NCBI GenBank assembly: GCA_051251645.1
Contig: JBPOEY010000001.1
Span: 434,001-498,000, forward strand
Length of the DNA: 64,000 bases
Source of the DNA: Litorimonas sp051251645
Lineage (GTDB): Bacteria; Pseudomonadota; Alphaproteobacteria; Caulobacterales; Maricaulaceae
Direction of reading: 5' to 3'
The notes beneath the pieces were generated by a model. The model saw nothing but the letters and a program-made list of their open reading frames with translations, made no database searches and was not told the DNA's origin. Position numbers and translations under genes: made by a program. Numbering within the stretch: position 1 is the first letter of the stretch; the number at the start of each line of letters is the position of its first letter. Shown in pieces: positions 1-7,942 of the stretch.

Positions 1-851
1 AACGCATCGCCTAACCACCGCATTAAAGCCCGGACTTTTGGCGTTTCGCGCAGGTCGGGGTGGGTCAAAACCCAAAGCTCATAAAATTGTTGCGGTGTGT
101 CAGAACAAACCCTGACGAGGCGCGGATCAGGGTCGGCCATAAAACAAGCCAGTCGACCCAAGCCCAACCCGGTTGCGACAGCCTGATAGCGCGAGACAAT
201 GTCACCAATGACGAACCCGACAGGCGCTTTCGGGAAGGGGGATTGGGCCAGCCAGTCCGGGGCGTGCGCTGCACCGCTCTGTGGCTCCGTGGCATTGGAT
301 ATCCACCGCAAGTCCTCAACCTCGGTCGCGGCGATATAGTCGCGATTGGCATAAAAACTCAGTCCGACGGTGGAAATCATACGCCCAACAAGGTGCGGGT
401 CCGGATTGATTTGACCGCGCACCACCACATCCGCCTGACCGCGATCCAAATCGGCAAACGCGTCAGACCCGGCGACGGTCAATTGGATGTCGGGATGGGT
501 CGCGGCGAAGGCGGCAATGTCCGCCATCAGAACGAATTGGAGGAAGGCCTGTGGGACGGAGAGGCTAAGCGGGCCGGATAGGCCGTCGGTGGCCCCGCGT
601 TCCAAACGTCTTGCGGCAAAATCGAGGGCCTCGATTTGTTCCGCGATGGCGACGCGCTGTCGCCCATAATCACTAACTTGATAGGCGCGGTCGACTCGAT
701 TGAAAATAGTCGCGGCTTGACCCGCCTCAAGGCTTGCGAGGCGCCGTGAAACAGTGGTGTGCGTGACGCCAAGCTTGTCTGCTGCGGCCCGCAATGTGCC
801 GCTGCGATGGATCGCGAGAACCAAGCGGTGTTCATCCCAGTCCCGCATCAT
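1..851 (-). CDS. LysR-family transcriptional regulator, 3' end outside the window
   Basis: The minus-strand frame is open from an ATG pair at 851/848 to the left edge, so at least 283 residues are present and the C-terminus is missing. The N-terminus has the LysR winged-helix signature: a start like RDWDEHRLVLAI, then LRAAADKLGVTHTTVSRRL at about residues 20-38. A periplasmic-binding-type effector domain follows (LSGPLSLSVPQ, then VVVRG near residue 140). It is transcribed away from the lipoprotein gene at 966 with a gap of about 114 bp, the usual LysR-target arrangement, so that gene is its likely target. The inducer cannot be told from the sequence. Family assignment is firm; the regulated function is inference. 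Confidence 0.9.
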   Translation of the reverse strand, partial: MMRDWDEHRLVLAIHRSGTLRAAADKLGVTHTTVSRRLASLEAGQAATIFNRVDRAYQVSDYGRQRVAIAEQIEALDFAARRLERGATDGLSGPLSLSVPQAFLQFVLMADIAAFAATHPDIQLTVAGSDAFADLDRGQADVVVRGQINPDPHLVGRMISTVGLSFYANRDYIAATEVEDLRWISNATEPQSGAAHAPDWLAQSPFPKAPVGFVIGDIVSRYQAVATGLGLGRLACFMADPDPRLVRVCSDTPQQFYELWVLTHPDLRETPKVRALMRWLGDA

Positions 852-918
852 CACAGCTCCTTTGGAACGTTCGCGCACCAATGATCGACAGAAACAAAAC
901 TATTCCATCCACCTATCC

Positions 919-951
919 GGAATTACTTATGATCTGTAACGAAATAATTCC
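919..951. promoter_or_regulatory. Inverted repeat in the LysR/lipoprotein divergent promoter
   Basis: GGAATTA (919-925) and TAATTCC (945-951) form a perfect 7-bp inverted repeat with 19 bp between the arms. It lies between two divergent genes and directly before the AGAGG ribosome-binding site of the lipoprotein gene. It could be the LysR operator, but it sits close to the start codon; an mRNA hairpin is the alternative. Confidence 0.35.
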
Positions 952-965
952 AAGAGGTCTTTCCA

Positions 966-1778
966 ATGAAGTCAATCACGATCACGGCACTGCTCACGTC
1001 TAGCCTGCTCGGCTCCGCAGTGATGATGACAGCGTGCCAAAGCAGCGCGACAGCGTCCGCGCCGTCACAAAGCGCGAAGATGACGCCCGTTGCGAAGACG
1101 ACCGCGCAGCCTGTCACGCTTGATCTGAAAGCCGGGCAAGTCTTGCAATTGGCGATGCCCAAAGCGCGAGCCGGTAACGCCGCGAAAGCCGCCCGTCAGG
1201 CCTATTATGCCGACGCGATTACGCTGGCGGAGCAGTTCGGAGATGAGCGCCTGGGTGGGCTAAGTGTGACAGAGACCGTTGTCGGTAAGGCCAAACCATC
1301 AGCCTTGGTGTTTTACGCCTTCCCCGATGAGGCGTCCCGAGACCGCTTTGAGGCCCATCCCGATTGGCCCGGATATAAGGCGCAACGGCCGGATGGCTGG
1401 GATGCGTTGATGATCTACTCGACCACGATAACCGAGGATCTGACGCTGCAGTTTAATCCTGACAAGCATTACACGTTGGCGGTCGCTTGGACGAACCCGG
1501 AAAACCCGGACGATTATGCGACGTATCTGGACGGTGTCGAGACTGATTTTGATCGGGTCGGCGCGCGCTTTATGCATGAGTTCAAAGACATCGGCTATGA
1601 AACGAACAATGATCCCAATGTCACAGCGCCGACGCAATTGACCCTGGTTGAATGGGACACGCGCGAAGGTCTGATGTCTTTGCTGGGGGGCGAAGCCTAT
1701 AAAGCGAACGCGGATTATTTCCAGCGCGGCGTCGCTGAGTTTCAGTTCTACCGATTGGAAGTCCCAAAATCGTCCTAA
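966..1778 (+). CDS. Putative lipoprotein with two DUF1330-like alpha/beta segments
   Basis: 270 residues. The N-terminus is a lipoprotein signal (hydrophobic run, then VMMTAC with Cys near residue 24), so the protein is probably anchored on the periplasmic side. After a Ser/Ala-rich linker come two segments resembling the ferredoxin-like DUF1330 fold: one around LVFYAFPDEASRDRFEAHP (about residues 115-133) and one near LVEWDTREGL (about residues 224-233), ending in FQFYRLEV. No catalytic residues are recognisable. AAGAGG precedes the ATG. The divergent LysR gene suggests inducible expression. The fold call is by eye from the spacing of hydrophobic strands and the E/D-rich helix; function unknown. 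Confidence 0.75.
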   Translation: MKSITITALLTSSLLGSAVMMTACQSSATASAPSQSAKMTPVAKTTAQPVTLDLKAGQVLQLAMPKARAGNAAKAARQAYYADAITLAEQFGDERLGGLSVTETVVGKAKPSALVFYAFPDEASRDRFEAHPDWPGYKAQRPDGWDALMIYSTTITEDLTLQFNPDKHYTLAVAWTNPENPDDYATYLDGVETDFDRVGARFMHEFKDIGYETNNDPNVTAPTQLTLVEWDTREGLMSLLGGEAYKANADYFQRGVAEFQFYRLEVPKSS

Positions 1779-1804
1779 CCGCTTCCCCGGTTATTTGGAC
1801 GAGT

Positions 1805-1839
1805 GTCTGCGCCCTGAGATTATCATGCAGGGCGCAGAC
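1805..1839 (+). terminator. 12-bp stem-loop between the lipoprotein gene and tlyA
   Basis: GTCTGCGCCCTG (1805-1816) pairs perfectly with CAGGGCGCAGAC (1828-1839) around an 11-nt loop. There is no T-run after it. It may be a transcript 3' end, a pause site, or a leader hairpin of tlyA, whose start is 15 bp downstream. Confidence 0.45.
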
Positions 1840-1853
1840 TGCTATGCGCCCTT

Positions 1854-2573
1854 ATGCGCGCTGACCTTTATCTTGTTGAACACGGCCATTTTGATAGCCG
1901 CGCGCGGGCACAAGCCGCGATCAAGGCGGGCCTCGTCAAGGTCGGCGGGCGGGTTTTGAAAAAGCCGTCAGCCAACATCCCCGAGGGCGCGCGGGTCACG
2001 TCCGGGGATATTCATCCTTATGTCTCGCGGGGCGGCATGAAGCTCGCTCATGCACTGGAGATGTTTAAGGTTGATCCCGCTGGGCGGGTCTGCCTCGACG
2101 TCGGCAGCTCAACAGGCGGATTTACCGATGTCTTGCTCCGGCGCGGGGCGACGCGCGTCTATGCCGTCGATGTCGGGCGCGAGCAGCTGCACTCCAGCCT
2201 GCGCGACCATAAACAAGTGATCTCAATGGAAGGCCAAGATGCGCGCGCCTTAAGCCCGATCCAATTCCCGGAAATGCTCGATCTGATGGTGTGCGACGCG
2301 AGCTTTATCGCCTTGTCCAAAGTGCTCCACGTGCCGTTGTCGCTGACGCGCGAGGCCGTGATGCTCGTTAAACCGCAATTCGAAGTGGGGCGCGATAATA
2401 TTGGTCGCGGCGGGATTGTGCGGGAAGGCTCAGAAGAGGCGCTGGAGGCCGTTAAAGTCTGGTTGCGCGGCGAAGGCTGGCAGACGGTTGCGACCGTCGA
2501 CAGCCCAATTGAGGGCGGCTCTGGCAATTCAGAATATCTCTTGCACGCGGTGCGTCAGGGCGCCCCGTCCTGA
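1854..2573 (+). CDS. tlyA: TlyA-family rRNA 2'-O-methyltransferase (haemolysin A-like)
   Basis: 239 residues, normal for the family. An S4 RNA-binding domain occupies about residues 1-60 (RADLYLVEHGHFDSRARAQAAI, the typical opening). A FtsJ-type Rossmann methyltransferase domain follows, with the SAM motif CLDVGSSTGGFTDVLL near residue 80, then VMLVKPQFEVG. TlyA proteins use SAM to methylate ribose 2'-OH groups of 16S and 23S rRNA; the haemolysin name is historical. The ATG at 1854 gives the family's usual N-terminus. A small membrane-protein gene on the other strand overlaps its last codons. Confidence 0.92.
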   Translation: MRADLYLVEHGHFDSRARAQAAIKAGLVKVGGRVLKKPSANIPEGARVTSGDIHPYVSRGGMKLAHALEMFKVDPAGRVCLDVGSSTGGFTDVLLRRGATRVYAVDVGREQLHSSLRDHKQVISMEGQDARALSPIQFPEMLDLMVCDASFIALSKVLHVPLSLTREAVMLVKPQFEVGRDNIGRGGIVREGSEEALEAVKVWLRGEGWQTVATVDSPIEGGSGNSEYLLHAVRQGAPS

Positions 2574-2734
2574 TCCTTCTCATTGCGTGTGACAATAAAG
2601 GCGAGGACTAAAGTCGCGAGCGCGAGGCCAAGGCTAAAATAGTCGATCGTGCCGCCGGTCATCCCGCGCCTGACCGACACGATAATTAAAATTATCGCAA
2701 AGACGATAAAGAGGGGACGGATCAGCGCTTTCAT
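2555..2734 (-). CDS. Small two-helix membrane protein (59 aa)
   Basis: A 59-residue frame reads from the ATG at 2734 to the TGA at 2555. It begins MKALIRPLFIVFAIILIIV (one helix), has a short RRGMTGGTIDYF loop, then a second helix (LGLALATLVLAFIV) and a charged tail, TRNEKDQDGAP. GGAAG-like bases lie just upstream of the ATG. It fills the gap between convergent tlyA and the aspS leader and overlaps the tlyA stop by 19 bp. Two clean transmembrane helices with a charged loop are unlikely by chance. Function unknown. Confidence 0.7.
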   Translation of the reverse strand: MKALIRPLFIVFAIILIIVSVRRGMTGGTIDYFSLGLALATLVLAFIVTRNEKDQDGAP

Positions 2735-2843
2735 ATCTTCCGCTTGTAAGGGCTAAACACCCTAATGAACAGACCGTGCCGCTTGAAGGCGCGCACCCAT
2801 GCGGCTATGGCCCGCGCGACTTACTCTCTGCCGGATATTTCCC

Positions 2844-4661
2844 ATGCACGACTACCGTAGCCATACTTGTAACGAACTTCGCGCTGATCATGTCGGTGAG
2901 ACGGCCCGCTTGTCGGGTTGGGTCCACCGCAAACGCGAACACGCCAATGCGCTGTTTATCGACCTGCGCGACCATTATGGCTTAACCCAAGTCGTGGTCT
3001 ATCCGACCGCTGATTTCTACGAGACTGCGAAACGTGTCACCGCTGAGAGTGTCATCACGGTCACGGGTGATGTTCTCGCCCGCGATGCAGAGGCCAAGAA
3101 CCCAGAAATTGCAACAGGCGATATTGAAGTGCGCGCGATGGAATTCATCGTCGAGAGCGCCGCCGACCCGCTGCCGCTGCCCGTGTTTGGCGAGCCGGAT
3201 TATCCCGAAGATATCCGCCTCACGCACCGCTATCTCGATCTGCGTCGGGAGACGTTGCACAAGAACATCCTACTGCGCGGCAAGGTCGTCAATTCTTTGC
3301 GCAGCCGCATGATTGATCAGGGTTTCACCGAATTCCAGACGCCGATCCTGACGGCCAGCTCACCCGAAGGCGCGCGGGACTTCCTCGTTCCATCGCGTTT
3401 GAACCCCGGTAAATTCTACGCCCTGCCGCAAGCGCCGCAGCAGTTTAAACAGCTGATCATGGTCGCAGGGTTTGACCGTTATTTCCAAATCGCGCCGTGT
3501 TTCCGCGACGAAGACGCGCGCGCGGACCGCTCACCCGGTGAGTTCTATCAGCTTGACGTTGAGATGAGCTTCGTCACGCAAGAGGACGTGTTTGGCGCGA
3601 TTGAGCCAGTCATGGCGGGTGTGTTCGAAGAATTCGCTGACGGCCGCACGGTCGAAACGCCGTTCCCGCGCATTCCTTATAAGGAATCGATGGAAAAGTA
3701 TGGCTCCGACAAACCGGACCTACGTATTCCGTTTGAGCTATCCGATGTCTCAGAGTTCTTCACCGACGAGTCCAAGACGGGTTTTGGCATTTTCGCCAAG
3801 ATTACTAAGGGCGGCGGCAAGGTTATCGCTATTCCCGCCCCTGGTGCCACAGACAGTCAAAGCCGAAAATTCTTCGATAGCCTCGACAAGTGGGCCAAGA
3901 AGGAAATGCAGGCGCCCGGACTTGGCTATGCGCGTCTTCGCGAAGAAGACGGAAAAGTCGTCAGTCCGGATCCGGCGCTCAAGAATTTCGATCCCGATCA
4001 CTTGGCGGCATTGCTGGACCATATGGGCCTAAAGGTCGGGGACGGCGTGTTCTTCTCAGCCGGCAAACCGCTCGACGCGGCCAAATTGGCGGGGCATGCC
4101 CGTAACAAGATTGCTGCAGACCTCGACCTCATCGAAGACGGTATTTTCAAATTCTGTTGGATCGTCGATTTCCCCATGTATGAATGGGACGAAGACGCCA
4201 AAAAGGTTGAGTTTAGCCACAACCCGTTCTCTATGCCACAAGGCGGCATGGCCGCGCTGGAAGCGGCGGACACGGTCGAAAAACAATTGGATCTGCTCGC
4301 CTGGCAATATGACATCGTTTGTAACGGTGTTGAGCTCAGCTCTGGCGCGATTCGGAACCACAAGCCCGAAATCATGTACAAAGCGTTCGAGTTGGCGGGC
4401 TACACGAAAGACGTGGTCGACACGGAATTCGCCGGCATGATCAATGCGTTTAAATACGGTGCCCCGCCGCACGGCGGTATTGCACCGGGTGTCGACCGTA
4501 TCGTCATGTTGCTCGCGGGCGTGGAGACAATCCGCGACGTCATCCTGTTCCCGATGAACGGTCAGGCGCAAGATTTGATGATGAACGCGCCCGCCGAAGT
4601 GGATGCAGCGTTGTTGAAAGAACTGCACCTAAAATTAGTGCCGGTTGCCAAAGACACGTAG
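2844..4661 (+). CDS. aspS: Aspartyl-tRNA synthetase
   Basis: 605 residues, bacterial-type class IIb enzyme that charges tRNA-Asp. The OB-fold anticodon-binding domain is at residues 1-110 (LSGWVHRKREHANALFIDLRD). Motif 2 is seen in CFRDEDARADRSPGEFYQLD, the GAD insertion domain lies in the middle, and motif 3 is near the C-terminus (GGIAPGVDRIVMLLAG). The ATG at 2844 opens MHDYRSHTCNELR, matching family N-termini; 15 in-frame codons further upstream are probably untranslated. Many alphaproteobacterial AspRS also charge tRNA-Asn; whether this one does cannot be read from the window. A strong terminator follows. Confidence 0.97.
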   Translation: MHDYRSHTCNELRADHVGETARLSGWVHRKREHANALFIDLRDHYGLTQVVVYPTADFYETAKRVTAESVITVTGDVLARDAEAKNPEIATGDIEVRAMEFIVESAADPLPLPVFGEPDYPEDIRLTHRYLDLRRETLHKNILLRGKVVNSLRSRMIDQGFTEFQTPILTASSPEGARDFLVPSRLNPGKFYALPQAPQQFKQLIMVAGFDRYFQIAPCFRDEDARADRSPGEFYQLDVEMSFVTQEDVFGAIEPVMAGVFEEFADGRTVETPFPRIPYKESMEKYGSDKPDLRIPFELSDVSEFFTDESKTGFGIFAKITKGGGKVIAIPAPGATDSQSRKFFDSLDKWAKKEMQAPGLGYARLREEDGKVVSPDPALKNFDPDHLAALLDHMGLKVGDGVFFSAGKPLDAAKLAGHARNKIAADLDLIEDGIFKFCWIVDFPMYEWDEDAKKVEFSHNPFSMPQGGMAALEAADTVEKQLDLLAWQYDIVCNGVELSSGAIRNHKPEIMYKAFELAGYTKDVVDTEFAGMINAFKYGAPPHGGIAPGVDRIVMLLAGVETIRDVILFPMNGQAQDLMMNAPAEVDAALLKELHLKLVPVAKDT

Positions 4662-4683
4662 GCGGTCTGGCGTAACTACGCAT

Positions 4684-4712
4684 AAAAAAGCCGCCCTGTG
4701 AGGCGGCTTTTT
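4684..4712. terminator. Bidirectional intrinsic terminator after aspS
   Basis: AAAAAGCCGCC (4685-4695) and GGCGGCTTTTT (4702-4712) pair around CTGTGA. The A- and T-runs on both sides let it serve aspS and the convergent pentapeptide-repeat gene. Confidence 0.9.
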
Positions 4713-4734
4713 CGTGGGAATATTCGTCTCGGCT

Positions 4735-5685
4735 CTAACGCCGCATCGCTTCACGCGATTGGGTCAGGTCGCGATGAACGCGCTGCAACCGTTTGCGCGT
4801 AGGGGCGTCCGTTTGCACAGCCAGTAAGGTTTCTACATCCAAAATCGCGCGGTCCAAACCCTGCATGGCGGACTTCATTTCGCGCGGGTGGTGTGGGGGG
4901 TGAGGGCGCGGTTCTGCGCTCATTGCGCCGTCGCAATAGCTAAGGCTTAAACCGTCCGGCAAGCGGGTGTTCATATTCCCGCAAGCCGTGTCCAATTGGA
5001 CTTGGGTGAGGCCGACCACGTGGGTGAGATCGGCATCAGAGAAATTTGTATCGAGCAGGGTCGCATCTTCAAAATTGGCAAAACCAAAGCGCACGCCGGT
5101 AAATTGTCCGGCATCCAGCGTCGCGCCGGTGAGATTGATATTATCCATGCGCGCGCGATCAAAATTAGACCGGGTAAAATCAACCGACGCGGCCGAGGCC
5201 CCGATGAGGTTCGCGGATTGGAAATCATTATCGTGAAACACGCCGCGGGCCATTTCGGCGCGGTGCAAATTGGCTTGGCGCATGGAGGAGTGTGACAGGT
5301 TGGCCTCTGTCAGCGTCGCGTCTTCGAGGACGGCGCCGCGCATGATGACTTGTTCGCCTGTGACGCCGTAAAGCATCGCCTTACGGAAATGCGCGCCCGT
5401 CAGGTCAGAGCCATGCAGCTTGCCGCCAGATAGATTAGAATTGTTGAAAAGTGATCCAGAGAAGTTGGCATTCTTAAGCGTCATGCCATTCATCCGCTTG
5501 CCCGACAGGTCACATTGCGCGCAAGAACTGGACGAGGCGACGATCCGCGTATCGACGCGCAACTGCGCACTCGCCGAAACGGGCAGAGAGAGCAGTGCGA
5601 CGCCGAGTATTACGCGGGACACTGTGGCTGTGTGGGAGGAATAGCTCACAAAGGGGTTATGCGCAGGTCGGGACCGCGCTTCCAC
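4735..5685 (-). CDS. Exported pentapeptide-repeat protein
   Basis: Up to 316 residues. After a hydrophobic segment ending SLPVSASA, which reads as a signal peptide, there is a long run of A(D/N)LXX-type repeats: NANFSGSLFNNSNLSGGKLHGS, ADLTH and similar, about residues 55-240. These would fold as a right-handed quadrilateral beta-helix in the periplasm. The tail (about residues 255-316) is Pro/His-rich, then helical and charged. Two Cys in SSCAQC precede the repeats and could form a disulfide. All candidate starts are GTG (5685, 5649 or just before SRVILGVALL); none has a clear ribosome-binding site, so the start is uncertain. No function can be assigned. Confidence 0.82.
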   Translation of the reverse strand: MEARSRPAHNPFVSYSSHTATVSRVILGVALLSLPVSASAQLRVDTRIVASSSSCAQCDLSGKRMNGMTLKNANFSGSLFNNSNLSGGKLHGSDLTGAHFRKAMLYGVTGEQVIMRGAVLEDATLTEANLSHSSMRQANLHRAEMARGVFHDNDFQSANLIGASAASVDFTRSNFDRARMDNINLTGATLDAGQFTGVRFGFANFEDATLLDTNFSDADLTHVVGLTQVQLDTACGNMNTRLPDGLSLSYCDGAMSAEPRPHPPHHPREMKSAMQGLDRAILDVETLLAVQTDAPTRKRLQRVHRDLTQSREAMRR

Positions 5686-5846
5686 TTACGGAATCGTAAG
5701 GAATCGGAGTTTTGGCAGCTATGGTTGGCGGTGTGTTAAAGACATCGCCAAATGAGGGGGCGTGCCATATTCCGGTCACCAATCCGCTTTACGCGCCAAG
5801 CTACGGCGGGCATAAGGCCTGCGAACCCGAAACGGACACGACTCAT

Positions 5847-6251
5847 ATGCAATTCTTTGCCCGCATCTTTACTTGGTGGAACGGCGCGACGCCGGGCACA
5901 TTCTTTTCGGTCAAACGCAACTTCTCCCAAGTCGGCGAAGATGCATTCGGGAATACCTATCACGAAGCCAACAAGGCGAGCCCAGAATATGAAGGCCGCA
6001 AGCGCCGTTGGGTGATCTATAAAGGATACGCCGATCCGACGACCATCGCCGCAGAATGGCATGGCTGGCTGCACCATACGTATGACGAAAAGCCAGACGA
6101 GTTAAAGATCAAGCGCCATGACTGGCAGCTTCCGCACAAGCCTAACATGACCGGCACGCCAATGGCTTATAAGCCTAAAGGGTCGCTCGACCGGGGTGCG
6201 GCGCGCGATGAAGTGGCTGCGGATTACGAAGCTTGGACACCCGGCGACTAA
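5847..6251 (+). CDS. NADH:ubiquinone oxidoreductase accessory subunit NDUFA12 (B17.2)
   Basis: 134 residues starting MQFFARIFTWWNG at the ATG at 5847; an in-frame upstream extension has no family resemblance. Family hallmarks are the aromatic stretch RRWVIYKGYADPTTIAAEWHGW (about residues 50-71) and the HKPNMTGTPMAY segment near residue 95. NDUFA12 is an accessory subunit of respiratory complex I kept by alphaproteobacteria and mitochondria, bound peripherally near the NADH-oxidising arm. Its stop overlaps the start of the DUF2155 gene (TAATG), implying translational coupling. Confidence 0.93.
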   Translation: MQFFARIFTWWNGATPGTFFSVKRNFSQVGEDAFGNTYHEANKASPEYEGRKRRWVIYKGYADPTTIAAEWHGWLHHTYDEKPDELKIKRHDWQLPHKPNMTGTPMAYKPKGSLDRGAARDEVAADYEAWTPGD

Positions 6252-6697
6252 TGCGCCGTCTTCTCACACTTACAGCCGTAATCGCGCTGCCTTTCATGGC
6301 GCAGGCGGCGACACCTTTGCCGAACCTGATGGGCGAGGCGGTGCAGCTCCGCGCGCTTGATAAGGTCACGGCGCGGACGTTTGATTATACTGTGCCGATT
6401 GGGGAGAGCCTCGATTTCGGTAGCCTGACGATCCACGCGAAACATTGCGAGAAAACCCCGCCGACGTCCTTGCCTGAGACCTATGCGTTCTTACAAGTTG
6501 ATGATCGACGACTGCTGGAAGATGGCAGTGAAAATGCTGAAGGCGCGCGGCTCTTCTCTGGTTGGATGTACGCATCGCGGCCTGCGGTTTCCGCGCTGGA
6601 TCACCGTGTTTATGACATTTGGGTGATTGGTTGCGTGGTGCCTGAAGGGACTGGCCAGCTGCGCCGTTCTGATGATTATACGCCGGACCGTTTGTAA
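6251..6697 (+). CDS. DUF2155 periplasmic protein
   Basis: 148 residues with a signal peptide (MRRLLTLTAVIALPFMAQA). The body has the DUF2155 pattern: KVTARTFDYTVPIGES, a conserved HCEKTPP, and the hallmark LFSGWMYASRPAVSALDH followed by YDIWVIGC. Two conserved Cys (in HCEK and IGC) could form a disulfide. It is translationally coupled to the NDUFA12 gene, a pairing found widely in alphaproteobacteria. That suggests, without proving, a link to complex I or respiratory membranes. Molecular function unknown. Confidence 0.9.
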   Translation: MRRLLTLTAVIALPFMAQAATPLPNLMGEAVQLRALDKVTARTFDYTVPIGESLDFGSLTIHAKHCEKTPPTSLPETYAFLQVDDRRLLEDGSENAEGARLFSGWMYASRPAVSALDHRVYDIWVIGCVVPEGTGQLRRSDDYTPDRL

Positions 6698-6732
6698 CCT
6701 CCGATCCTGCGTCTTCTGCGAGGGGCGGTACC

Positions 6733-7893
6733 ATGACAATACCGCCTAACTCTGACCCAATCCCCACACGTCAAGGCGCCCTGACCGATCTGAAGGTGAT
6801 TGAATGCGCGCAGCTCATTGCCGGGCCGTTTTGCGGGCAGCTTCTTGCCGATCATGGCGCGCAGGTGATCAAGGTCGAACAAGCCGGTGTTGGCGATCCA
6901 ATGCGGACATGGGGCCGCGCGGGCTATCCGCTGTCGTGGGAAATTCTGGGCCGCAATAAAGACAGCGTGTTTTTGAACCTGCGCGAGCCTGCCGGGCAGG
7001 CGGCCTTAAAAACGCTTGTCGCCGACGCGGATATCTTGATTGAGAATTTTCGTCCCGGCACGATGGAGAAATGGGGATTAGGCTATGAGACACTCTCCGC
7101 AATTAACCCCGGTCTGATTATGGTGCGCGTGTCGGGTTATGGCCAAACGGGACCCTACGCAAAACGCGCGGGCTATGCCTCTGTCGGTGAAGCGATGGGC
7201 GGGCTCCGCGCGTTGATTGGAGACGCGGACCGTAAGCCGGCGCGGGCCGGGATTAGCCTCGGCGATAGCCTCGCCGGGATGTTTGCCATGATGGGGGCGC
7301 TCACGGCGCTGCATCATCGGGACCGGACCGGCGAGGGGCAGGTTGTTGATGCGAGCATTTATGAGTCTGTCTTGGCCTTGATGGAAGCGACCATCCCTGA
7401 ACACGCAATTGAAGGCTTTATCCGCCAACGCACGGGCAGCTATCTACCCGGTATTGCCCCGTCGAACATTTATGACTGCGCCGACGGGCAAGTGGTGATC
7501 GGCGCGAACCAAGACACGGTGTTTGGACGACTGGCGGACGCGATGGGCGCGCCGGAATTGGCGGCTGATCCGCGCTACGCCGACCATGTCGCGCGCGGCG
7601 CGAACCAAGCGGAGCTGGACGCGTGGATTACGGATTGGACGTCGGCGCATCCGGCAAACGACGTGCAGCGGATCATGGATCAACACGGCGTGCCGTGCAG
7701 CAAGCTCTACCGCGCCGCTGATATGCTATGTGACCCACATTATGCCGCGCGGGAGGCGGTCGTGACCGCGCCGAGCGACCGCTACGGTGAAGTGCCGATG
7801 CAGGGCGTGTTCCCGAAACTGAGCAAGACGCCCGGCGCGGTGCGCCATGCGGGCAAAGCCATGCCGGACGGCGAGCCGGGGGATCAGACGTAG
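6733..7893 (+). CDS. Class III CoA-transferase (CaiB/BaiF family)
   Basis: 386 residues. The N-terminus LKVIECAQLIAGPFCGQLLADHGAQVIKVE is the family signature. The catalytic Asp lies in a segment such as GISLGDSLAGMFAMMGAL (about residues 175-192). These enzymes move CoA between carboxylic acids (formyl/oxalyl-CoA, carnitine, racemisation of alpha-methylacyl-CoA). The substrate cannot be fixed because no neighbouring gene belongs to such a pathway. GAGGGG ends 8 bp before the ATG. It faces ileS, with a repeat hairpin between the two stops. Confidence 0.9.
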   Translation: MTIPPNSDPIPTRQGALTDLKVIECAQLIAGPFCGQLLADHGAQVIKVEQAGVGDPMRTWGRAGYPLSWEILGRNKDSVFLNLREPAGQAALKTLVADADILIENFRPGTMEKWGLGYETLSAINPGLIMVRVSGYGQTGPYAKRAGYASVGEAMGGLRALIGDADRKPARAGISLGDSLAGMFAMMGALTALHHRDRTGEGQVVDASIYESVLALMEATIPEHAIEGFIRQRTGSYLPGIAPSNIYDCADGQVVIGANQDTVFGRLADAMGAPELAADPRYADHVARGANQAELDAWITDWTSAHPANDVQRIMDQHGVPCSKLYRAADMLCDPHYAAREAVVTAPSDRYGEVPMQGVFPKLSKTPGAVRHAGKAMPDGEPGDQT

Positions 7894-7906
7894 CTCTCTC
7901 CCCCTT

Positions 7907-7936
7907 CGCTCATCTCGACGAAAGTCGGGATGAGCG
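7907..7936. repeat. Palindromic repeat hairpin between the CoA-transferase gene and ileS
   Basis: CGCTCATCTCGAC and GTCGGGATGAGCG pair (one T:G wobble) around a GAAA tetraloop. The same hairpin forms one half of the 84-bp element inside ileS (10152-10235), differing at one base in the arm, so it is a solo half-copy of a dispersed repeat. Sitting between convergent genes it could also act as a transcript 3' end, although no T-run is present. Confidence 0.75.
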
Positions 7937-7942
7937 GGTGAA

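Noticed and set aside
4056..4628. 190-codon frame antisense to aspS
   Set aside because: Shadow of aspS; Arg/His-rich translation with no domain or start signal.
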